DNA of 44,050 nt, from positions 1 to 44,050 of the forward strand of contig DAZV01000024.1 in assembly GCA_002083825.1 (NCBI GenBank), written 5' to 3'. Shown piece by piece: positions 19,203 through 25,533 of the stretch; the first letter of the stretch is position 1, and the number at the start of each line of letters is the position of its first letter. The notes beneath the pieces are model-generated. The model was given only the letters and a program-made list of their open reading frames with translations, had not been told where the DNA came from and made no database searches. Made by a program: the position numbers and the translations under genes. The DNA comes from Candidatus Sericytochromatia bacterium S15B-MN24 CBMW_12. Lineage in GTDB: Bacteria > Cyanobacteriota > Sericytochromatia > S15B-MN24 > UBA4093.

Positions 19203-20084
19203 ATGAGACACATGAGACGCGTCACGCAGAGCTTGGTCCTCGCCCTGACCTTCTTGTTACCCTACCTGCACCTCTACGCGACGGCTCGGGGCCTTGGTGA
19301 CCGCGACGCGTTGCTCGAAGTGCCGCTCTGGCGTTTCTTCAGCACGTTGCTCTTCCCCCTGGGGGATCCCGAAGCGCTTGCCCGTACCCTTCGGGGCATT
19401 CCGGGCTGGACGTTCTCCGCGGGGCCGCTGAGCCTCAGTGATCCCTTGCTGATCCTGGGGCCGCGTGCCTGGGGTATCGGGCATCTCATGTCGTTCCTCC
19501 TGCCGGTTGGCCTCACCCTCTTGGTCGGAAGGTTCTTCTGCGGCTGGGTTTGCCCCACCGGTTTCCTTTCGGAAGCCATCGCAGGCTTGCGGCGCTGGGT
19601 CGTCGCCCGCGGGATCCGCCTGCCGGAATGGCGAATCGGATCTCGCTGGCGCTACCTCCTGCTGGCACTGGGGGCCGCTTATTCCGTGCTCACCGGCATC
19701 TCGATCTTCCCCTGGATCTATCCGCCGGCCATCCTGGGCCGCGAGGTCTTTGCCGCGATCGCCTGGTCGCAGGCGGGCATCGGGTTGCTCTTCCTGATGC
19801 TGCTCGGAGCGACCGAGTTCTTCGTGGCGCCGCGGGTCTGGTGTCACTCCCTCTGTCCGGGAGGGGCGCTGTACTCCCTGATTTCCCGGTTCCGGTTTTT
19901 GCGCATTCGCCGCCAGGCGGACCAGTGCGTCTCATGTTCGCGCTGCGTCCAGGCTTGCCCTTTCGCTCAGAATCCCATGATCGATCAAATCGGCCCCGAT
20001 TGCACCGCCTGCGGAGCTTGCATTCAGAGCTGCCCGACCCAGGCACTGGCGATCGCCCTGCCCCTTCACAAGGAGAACCCATGA
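19203..20084 (+). CDS. napH: NapH-like membrane ferredoxin
   Basis: About 293 residues from ATG 19203 (ATG 19212 is an alternative start). Four or five membrane helices carry the paired NapH/CcoG motif FFCGWVCPTGF and a second WCHSLCPGGALYS. The cytoplasmic C-terminus holds two [4Fe-4S] groups, CVSCSRCVQACP and CTACGACIQSCP. NapGH complexes oxidise menaquinol and hand electrons across the membrane to a periplasmic acceptor. With NapC absent, this pair is the obvious quinol-side entry to the NapA-like enzyme. Its stop overlaps the next ATG by four bases. Confidence 0.9.
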   Translation: MRHMRRVTQSLVLALTFLLPYLHLYATARGLGDRDALLEVPLWRFFSTLLFPLGDPEALARTLRGIPGWTFSAGPLSLSDPLLILGPRAWGIGHLMSFLLPVGLTLLVGRFFCGWVCPTGFLSEAIAGLRRWVVARGIRLPEWRIGSRWRYLLLALGAAYSVLTGISIFPWIYPPAILGREVFAAIAWSQAGIGLLFLMLLGATEFFVAPRVWCHSLCPGGALYSLISRFRFLRIRRQADQCVSCSRCVQACPFAQNPMIDQIGPDCTACGACIQSCPTQALAIALPLHKENP

Positions 20085-20557
20085 GCCCGAACCTCAGGCC
20101 GAATGGCCACTCCGCGATGAAGATGCTCGTGCTGGCACTGGTCCTGGCGAGCGCGCCGGCCCAAGCCCACCATATGAAAGGCCTGCCGCACTTCGGTTAC
20201 AAGGAAATGGGCTGGTATCCTCAAATTCCCAGCAAGGAGACGATGCGGCGGGTGAAGGACCACCTGATCATCGCGACCACGATGCCAGGCGATCCAAAGG
20301 CGGGCAAGCAGGTCAACATCCACCTCTATATCAAGGATCTCGTCTCCAAACAGCCCCTCAGCACCCCGGTCCACTTCAGCGTTTCCCGCAAGAAGCTCTT
20401 CTTCTTCACCGAGACCGTTCGCCCCTACACCGAGTTGAAGCCCGTCCTGGAGCTCTACCAGATAGCGACGACCTTCGAGCGAAGCGGGGATTATTCCCTC
20501 ACCCTCTACCTCCCGAATCAGACCGAGACCGCGATTCCCATCAAGGTCGCCCCATGA
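20081..20557 (+). CDS. Secreted His-rich small protein, probable beta-sandwich
   Basis: 158 residues from ATG 20081, preceded by AAGGAG. A signal peptide ends near residue 29 (PAQA), and the mature protein starts HHMKGLPHFGYKEMGWYPQ, rich in His, Met and aromatic residues like periplasmic metal-binding tails. The rest alternates hydrophobic strands (VNIHLYIKDL, TPVHFSVSRK, GDYSLTLYLPN), suggesting an immunoglobulin-like or FixH/YtkA/CopC-like sandwich. I do not recognise a named family. It overlaps both neighbours by four bases, so it belongs to the NapGH operon and may have a role in metal or cofactor handling. Confidence 0.6.
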   Translation: MSPNLRPNGHSAMKMLVLALVLASAPAQAHHMKGLPHFGYKEMGWYPQIPSKETMRRVKDHLIIATTMPGDPKAGKQVNIHLYIKDLVSKQPLSTPVHFSVSRKKLFFFTETVRPYTELKPVLELYQIATTFERSGDYSLTLYLPNQTETAIPIKVAP

Positions 20558-22044
20558 GGGGAGTCCCGATCGCCCTCATGATTCTCGCGGTGGCGTCACC
20601 GGCGTGGGCGATTCCCAGCGGACAGGCAGTCAAGTGGCAGGAATACGGGCCCTCGGCCCTGCAACAAGCTAAACGCGAGGGGAAGCCGCTCTTCCTGCTG
20701 ATCACGGCCACCTGGTGCCAATGGTGCCAAACCTACGAGCATGAAAGCCTGCACACCCCCGAGGTGGCCGCCGTCTTGAACACCCGCTACGTTCCCGTCT
20801 GGGTCGACTTCGACCGGCGACCGGACGTGGCAGCGCGATTCCCTGGCCGCGGCCTGCCCCGCACGGTCATCCTCAACCCGAACGGCGGCTTCGAGGCGTC
20901 GGTGGCAGGCTTCATTCCCAAGCCACAACTTCTCGACAACCTGAACAAGACCTTGTCCTTCATCGACCCCCGTGCAGAATCATCCGAGTCCCCCCGACCG
21001 GCCACCACGAAGACCCTCGCGCCCGAAAAGCTCGTCAAGGCGGCCCTTGATGAGTTGGAACGCCAGTACGATCCCATTTACCATGGCTTCGGACGCGAAG
21101 CGAAACAGCCTTATCCCGGTGTTCTGACCTTCATGCTCGAAGGGGGGGAAAGCGCTCGCCTCCGGGTAAGCGAGACGCTGAAGGCCCTCGCGGGCGAGGC
21201 CACGTGGCAGAATCACGTGGCGGGTGGCCTTTTCGATAGCCGGGAAGGCGGGTTCTTCCGCTACTCGACCCGCCGTAACTGGAGCCATCCTCACGTCGAG
21301 AAGCTTCTCGGCCTGAACGCCCAGCTTGTTTCCGTGGCCCTCGAGGTCTACCACCGGACCCATGACCCGAAGGCCCGGGCCTGGGCGGAAGCCACCCTGC
21401 GATACCTGGAAGGCCGTCTGGGAGCGGGGCATGGCGAGTTCTACGGGAGCCAGGCGGCCGACCCCGCCTACTATCGCCTACCCCCGGAGGAGCGCCGCAA
21501 GCGTCCCGCACCGTCGGTCGATCGCCGTCACTTCGCCGCTTCATCGGCTCAGATGGCCTTGGCCCTGTTCGAAGCGGAGCAGATCCTCAAGAAGCCCGTC
21601 TACGGCGATCACGCCAGGCAAGCCGTCGAGGCCTTGGCGAAGCGGGTTGATGCGCATGGAGCGATCGCCCACGACTGGGCGGACGGCCGGGAATCGGCAC
21701 TGCGAGGCCTCCTTGACGACCAGGCTTGGGCGGCGCTCGCCATGCTGGAAGCCTGGAGCCGGACCGGAAAGCAAGCCTACTTGACGCATGCCGAGGCGCT
21801 GCTCGCCTTCACCAAGCGTGAGAATCGAGCGTCGGCAGGTTATCGCTTGAACAAGGACGGACCGGTGGAAGTGGAGAGCAACGCTGCGGCGGCTCTGGCC
21901 TTTGCCCGGGCCTATCAGCTCACCGGCAAGCAATCATTCGCCCAGGATGCGCGGCACGCCTTGATCGAGGGCATGGATCGCGACCTCGATGGCGGGTATG
22001 GTTGGCTAGCCGCTCGACTGCTGGGTAGACCCCGTGGACGCTAG
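20554..22044 (+). CDS. Secreted thioredoxin-fold / DUF255 (YyaL-like) protein
   Basis: 496 residues. The signal peptide ends at about residue 19 (PAWA). A thioredoxin-like domain follows with TWCQWCQ (Cys55 and Cys58) in the active-site position and the cis-proline region GRGLPRTVIL. From about residue 160 to the end, helical repeats with DDQAWAALAMLEAW and RLNKDGPVEVESNAAAALA resemble the alpha/alpha toroid of YyaL/SPATA20 proteins, which normally are cytoplasmic and carry the Cys motif CHWCH. A secreted version in a cytochrome/NapA operon suggests a role in thiol reduction for haem attachment or cluster assembly. Inferred from context. Confidence 0.75.
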   Translation: MRGVPIALMILAVASPAWAIPSGQAVKWQEYGPSALQQAKREGKPLFLLITATWCQWCQTYEHESLHTPEVAAVLNTRYVPVWVDFDRRPDVAARFPGRGLPRTVILNPNGGFEASVAGFIPKPQLLDNLNKTLSFIDPRAESSESPRPATTKTLAPEKLVKAALDELERQYDPIYHGFGREAKQPYPGVLTFMLEGGESARLRVSETLKALAGEATWQNHVAGGLFDSREGGFFRYSTRRNWSHPHVEKLLGLNAQLVSVALEVYHRTHDPKARAWAEATLRYLEGRLGAGHGEFYGSQAADPAYYRLPPEERRKRPAPSVDRRHFAASSAQMALALFEAEQILKKPVYGDHARQAVEALAKRVDAHGAIAHDWADGRESALRGLLDDQAWAALAMLEAWSRTGKQAYLTHAEALLAFTKRENRASAGYRLNKDGPVEVESNAAAALAFARAYQLTGKQSFAQDARHALIEGMDRDLDGGYGWLAARLLGRPRGR

Positions 22045-22675
22045 GATGGGGCGAAAGGAATTTCTGAAGCTGGGCGGGGCCCACCTCCGGAATTCCTTGT
22101 TCGATCTCTTCTCCTTTCTCGAAGCGCCCGAGGAGCCGGCCGAGGAGCCGGATTCGGTTCCCCCGCCGGCAGCGACGGTTCGGAGGGGGCTGCGGCCTCC
22201 CGGGGCCATTCCGGAGGAGCGCTTTGTCGAGGCCTGCACCCATTGCCGTCTCTGCGTCGAGGCCTGTCCCCATGAGGCGCTCACGTTGGCGGGTCCTCAA
22301 GAGGCCTACCCGGAAGGGACTCCCTTTCTGCCCAACGTGGCCGCCAAGCCCTGCCACCTCTGCGAGGACCTCCCCTGCGTGACCGCTTGTCCCGAGGGGG
22401 CGCTGCGGATCGTTCCGCTCGAGGAGGTGCGCATGGGACTTGCGGAAATCGATCCGGAGATCTGCTTCGCTTTCCGGGGCCAGATCTGCGATTATTGCAT
22501 CGACCGGTGCCCGTTCCCCGAGGAGGCGATCGCCGCCGATGAACGGGGGCGGCCGGTCATCAACCCCGATCGGTGCGTGGGGTGCGGCCTCTGTGCCTAC
22601 ATCTGCGTGACCACGCCCGGAGCCATCGCCGTTCGACCGCGAGCGGAGGAGAAGGAGGACCCATGTTCGGCCTAG
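22034..22675 (+). CDS. NapF/NapG-like four-cluster ferredoxin, apparently cytoplasmic
   Basis: 213 residues from GTG 22034, or 209 from ATG 22046; the ribosome binding site does not decide. Cysteine groups CTHCRLCVEACP, CHLCEDLPCVTACP, CFAFRGQICDYCIDRCP and CVGCGLCAYIC parallel those of the NapG-like protein at 18632, including the split third cluster, so the two are paralogues. The N-terminus GRKEFLKLGG looks like a Tat motif but no hydrophobic segment follows; residues 15-50 are acidic and proline-rich. It is therefore likely cytoplasmic, as NapF is. It overlaps the previous gene by 11 bases and tatA by 13. Confidence 0.8.
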   Translation: MDARMGRKEFLKLGGAHLRNSLFDLFSFLEAPEEPAEEPDSVPPPAATVRRGLRPPGAIPEERFVEACTHCRLCVEACPHEALTLAGPQEAYPEGTPFLPNVAAKPCHLCEDLPCVTACPEGALRIVPLEEVRMGLAEIDPEICFAFRGQICDYCIDRCPFPEEAIAADERGRPVINPDRCVGCGLCAYICVTTPGAIAVRPRAEEKEDPCSA

Positions 22676-22866
22676 GATTCCCCGAAATTGCCCTCATCGG
22701 GGGGATCGCCCTCGTGGTCCTCGGCCCGAAGAAGCTGCCGGCGCTGGCAGCCTCGCTCGGAACGGGTCTGCGAGAGTTTCGAAAAGGGGTACAGGGCATG
22801 CAAGAGAATCAGCGCCGAGACGCCGAGACGCGCCCGCCCGGTACCGGTTCGCCGGCGGACTCTTAA
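22663..22866 (+). CDS. tatA: Twin-arginine translocase subunit TatA/E
   Basis: 67 residues. Classic TatA layout: a short N-terminal helix with GFPEIALIGGIALVVLGP, the hinge KKLPALAASLGTGLREFRKG amphipathic helix, and a charged tail. TatA forms the pore-like assembly through which folded, cofactor-loaded proteins leave the cytoplasm. AAGGAG lies just upstream of the ATG. Its location inside a cluster with at least two Tat substrates (NapA-like and NapG-like) suggests dedicated supply. tatB and tatC are not in the window. Confidence 0.93.
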   Translation: MFGLGFPEIALIGGIALVVLGPKKLPALAASLGTGLREFRKGVQGMQENQRRDAETRPPGTGSPADS

Positions 22867-22905
22867 CGTCTGGCCGGGGACGGCGGCCACCCAGGGCGCC
22901 AGTTC

Positions 22906-22932
22906 TAGGTCCCCCCTGTAGGTCCCCCCCTG
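22906..22932 (+). repeat. Two tandem copies of a 13-14-base unit before the anchored cytochrome gene
   Basis: TAGGTCCCCCCTG (22906-22918) is followed at once by TAGGTCCCCCCCTG (22919-22932), differing by one C. It lies in the 91-base gap between tatA and the cytochrome gene. No function is evident; the C-runs could vary by slippage. Confidence 0.5.
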
Positions 22933-22957
22933 TGAGAATCTCGGAAGGAGGATACCC

Positions 22958-23626
22958 ATGAAGCCTGCATGGTTTGCCGCCTCGTTCTTTGGAGCGCTGT
23001 TCGTGGCTGGGGGCCTGCTCTTTGCCGTCTATGCACCCATCTTCTCCGGCCCCCCCGAGGAGAAGGCCGACGGCAAGGCGCTCTATGCGCGCAACTGCGC
23101 CGCTTGCCACGGGGCGACGGGCACCAGCCTCACGGCCCCCGACCTCTCCAACGACGATTTTCTGGTCATTACCCCGCATGGGACGCTGGAAGCCATGATC
23201 GCCCAAGGGCGTCCCGGACGCGGCATGCCGGCATGGTCAGAAGCCATGCGCCCCGTCGAGATTCGGGCCGTCGCCGCTTACGTCAAGGAGTGGCAACGCT
23301 CGCCATCTGTCGAACTGCCTCAAGGGCGGATCCGGGGCGACGTCGAGGAAGGTGAGCGACTGTACGCCTCGGCCTGCGCAGCATGCCACGGAGTGTCCGG
23401 CGGGGGAGGGTCTGCTCCCGCCCTCAACAATTCGGCCTTCTTGAAGGTCGCGAGCGATCACTTCATCCGGGCCACCGTGATCAACGGTCGGCCCGGAACG
23501 CCGATGCGCTCGTTTCTGGGACCTCAGGGCCTGGCCAACCTCAGCCATCGGGAGATCGATTCCGTGGTCACCTACGTTCGCGGCTGGGAGTCGTCCGAGG
23601 GGAGGTCCCGCAGGGCGGACAGGTAA
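22958..23626 (+). CDS. Membrane-anchored di-haem cytochrome c
   Basis: 222 residues, with GGAAGGAGG before the ATG. Unlike its paralogue at 15297, the N-terminal hydrophobic segment (residues 5-29) lacks a clear AxA cleavage site and probably stays as an anchor. Haem sites are CAACH at 47-51 and CAACH at 140-144, with methionines in GRPGRGMPAW and GRPGTPMRSF. The two cytochromes bracket the cluster, and an anchored/soluble pair could together replace NapC and NapB. Its last 55 bases overlap mobA on the opposite strand, both reading frames remaining open. Confidence 0.87.
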   Translation: MKPAWFAASFFGALFVAGGLLFAVYAPIFSGPPEEKADGKALYARNCAACHGATGTSLTAPDLSNDDFLVITPHGTLEAMIAQGRPGRGMPAWSEAMRPVEIRAVAAYVKEWQRSPSVELPQGRIRGDVEEGERLYASACAACHGVSGGGGSAPALNNSAFLKVASDHFIRATVINGRPGTPMRSFLGPQGLANLSHREIDSVVTYVRGWESSEGRSRRADR

Positions 23627-24177
23627 TCTTCCGGCCGGTTGAGGTTGCGAAAGGAGGCCCCCTCGGGGTCGACGCGCCGGATCTGGTCGAAGGGGATCAT
23701 CCGGGTGGGGATCTGGCCGAGGAACTGCATGGCGCTGCGGTTTCCCGCCGCCAGGAAGGCGCGCAGCGCGGGCAGGACTCGGGGTGAGTAAACGGCCAGC
23801 AGGGGTTCAGGGCCGCGCGGGCTGCAAGGGACGATCGCCTCGGCATCGTCGGCTTGTTCGGATAGAAGACGCAGCAGGGTCGGGTTCAGGAACGGCATGT
23901 CGCAGGCGGTGAGCAAAACCCGGGACCCGAGAGCCTCGAGGCCGCTCGCGAGGCCTTCGAGAGGTCCGTTTCCGGGGTGGCGATCGCCGATGCAGCGGGC
24001 CTCCCGGACCGGAAAGTCCGGCTGCCGGGTCACCACCAGCACCCGGGGAAAGACCTCGGCCAGGGTTTCGTAGACCCGAGTGACCAAGAGGCGGTCTCCG
24101 AAGGGAAGTCGCACTTTGTCGCGACCCATCCGGCGGCTCTGCCCTCCGGCGAGTAGAATGGCGGATTCGACTGGCAT
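23572..24177 (-). CDS. mobA: Molybdenum cofactor guanylyltransferase
   Basis: 201 residues from ATG 24177, preceded by GGGAGGAAAC; the ATG 24189 start would add only four residues. MobA joins GMP to molybdopterin to give the bis-MGD cofactor required by all DMSO-reductase-family enzymes, including both large reductases here. Signature LAGGQSRRMGRDK for nucleotide binding, then ACDMPFLNP (metal-binding Asp) and FRNLNRPEDY. It overlaps the end of the convergent cytochrome gene by 55 bases. Confidence 0.95.
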   Translation of the reverse strand: MPVESAILLAGGQSRRMGRDKVRLPFGDRLLVTRVYETLAEVFPRVLVVTRQPDFPVREARCIGDRHPGNGPLEGLASGLEALGSRVLLTACDMPFLNPTLLRLLSEQADDAEAIVPCSPRGPEPLLAVYSPRVLPALRAFLAAGNRSAMQFLGQIPTRMIPFDQIRRVDPEGASFRNLNRPEDYLSALRDLPSDDSQPRT

Positions 24178-24196
24178 GTTTCCTCCCATGGGACGT

Positions 24197-24202
24197 ATTA
24201 TA
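24197..24202 (-). promoter_or_regulatory. Candidate -10 element for mobA
   Basis: On the minus strand this reads TATAAT, a perfect -10 hexamer in GC-rich surroundings, 20 bases upstream of the mobA ATG. No good -35 element is seen 16-18 bases further up. The implied leader is short but includes the GGGAGG ribosome binding site. Confidence 0.4.
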
Positions 24203-24292
24203 AACGTTTGAGCGCGCGCGAGAATCCCGGACCGCGCGATCTTGCCGGGTTAGGGATGAGTTTACAGGCCACGTGCCGAGTTTGGAGGTGTC

Positions 24293-24538
24293 ATGCAGGT
24301 TGAAATTCGACTCTTTGCCATGCTACGGGAGGCTCAAAAGAGCGAGCGAATCACCGTCGAGGTCCCGGAAGGTTCAACCGTGGCGGAGTTACGCTTGGGC
24401 ATCGCCGAGGCTTACCCCGCGCTGGCACCCTTTCTGGCGGCAACCCGGGTCGCGGCGGCGCTGAACTTCGTCCCGGACCATCACGTGCTCATCGGAAGCG
24501 ACGAATTGGCCCTGATTCCCCCCGTGAGCGGAGGCTAG
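24293..24538 (+). CDS. moaD: Molybdopterin synthase sulphur-carrier subunit
   Basis: 81 residues with a ubiquitin-like fold. LFAMLREAQKSE near the N-terminus is typical, and the protein ends PPVSGG, the di-glycine whose thiocarboxylate donates sulphur to precursor Z (cPMP). GGAGG precedes the ATG. moaE follows one base after its stop, so the two subunits of molybdopterin synthase are made together. It is divergent from mobA. Confidence 0.93.
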   Translation: MQVEIRLFAMLREAQKSERITVEVPEGSTVAELRLGIAEAYPALAPFLAATRVAAALNFVPDHHVLIGSDELALIPPVSGG

Positions 24539-24539
24539 C

Positions 24540-24956
24540 ATGATCCAGATCACCGTTCATCCCATCGACCTCGCGGCCGCCGAAGGCCAGTTGCACCATC
24601 CCCAGGCCGGCGGGATCACCACCTTCACGGGGACCGTCCGGAACCACAATCATGGCCGGGAAGTCGTCACCCTCACGTACGAGGCCTATCCGGAGATGGC
24701 CCAGAGCCAGCTGGAGGCTATCGGCCGCGAAATTGCCGAGCGCTGGCCGGTCCATCGGGTGGTCTTGATCCACCGCATCGGGGCGCTGGAAATCGGCGAC
24801 ACGGCGGTTTTCGTGGGAGTCTCCTCGTCCCACCGGGACGTCGCCTTCGAGGCATGCCGCTATGGAATCGAAGCCATCAAGAAGGACATCCCCATCTGGA
24901 AGAAGGAAGTCTTCGTGGGGGGCGAGGTCTGGGTGGAGGGCTGCGCTCACGCTTGA
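24540..24956 (+). CDS. moaE: Molybdopterin synthase catalytic subunit
   Basis: 138 residues. MoaE converts cPMP to molybdopterin using MoaD thiocarboxylate. Family features are [19 protein letters not shown] (residues 22-40), [37 protein letters not shown] and the active-site lysine region [13 protein letters not shown]. Its final ten bases overlap the convergent mog/moaB gene. Confidence 0.96.
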   Translation: MIQITVHPIDLAAAEGQLHHPQAGGITTFTGTVRNHNHGREVVTLTYEAYPEMAQSQLEAIGREIAERWPVHRVVLIHRIGALEIGDTAVFVGVSSSHRDVAFEACRYGIEAIKKDIPIWKKEVFVGGEVWVEGCAHA

Positions 24957-25426
24957 GCGTGGGCCGTTCGTCCTCGGATGAGCTCGAGGGCATGGGGCAA
25001 GACCGGAAGCAGCGCCTCCAGGCTTTCGGTGACGCCCTTCGGGCTGCCGGGAAGGTTGACGATGAGCGTTCTGCCGCGAACTCCGACCAGAGCCCGACTC
25101 AGCATGGCCATGGGGGTCTTGGACATCCCCGCCAGGCGCATGGCTTCCGCCATGCCGGGAACCTCGTAGGCGATCACGCTCCGGGTGGCCTCGGGGGTGA
25201 CGTCCCGCGGGCCGAGTCCCGTCCCGCCGGTGGTCAGGATGAGGTTCAGGCCATCGGCGTCTGACCATTCGCTGAGGATGCGGCTGATCTCCGAGGCCTC
25301 GTCAGGGAGGACTTGATAGCGCACGACCTCGGCCCCCAGAGGCTGCATGAGGCGGGTGATGGTCTGCCCGCTTCCGTCTTCTTGCGTGCTGCGGGTGTCA
25401 CTCAGAGTCAGAATTCCGATGCGCAT
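24947..25426 (-). CDS. mog: Molybdopterin adenylyltransferase (MogA/MoaB)
   Basis: 159 residues from ATG 25426, chosen over ATG 25456 because AGGAGG lies four bases before it. The MoCF-biosynthesis fold is shown by [10 protein letters not shown] at the N-terminus, [19 protein letters not shown] (substrate-binding loop) and [15 protein letters not shown]. It adenylylates molybdopterin before MoeA inserts molybdenum. MogA and MoaB cannot be separated by eye. It is the last of six cofactor genes in the window. Confidence 0.9.
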   Translation of the reverse strand: MRIGILTLSDTRSTQEDGSGQTITRLMQPLGAEVVRYQVLPDEASEISRILSEWSDADGLNLILTTGGTGLGPRDVTPEATRSVIAYEVPGMAEAMRLAGMSKTPMAMLSRALVGVRGRTLIVNLPGSPKGVTESLEALLPVLPHALELIRGRTAHAQA

Positions 25427-25533
25427 GGTCCCTCCTGGCTCGGTAGCTTGCTCCACACCCTACCATGGGCACGCAGCCATTGAAAGCGCCCCACTTGTCG
25501 CTCACCCGGGAAAGGTGCAGGAGTCCGGGGGCC

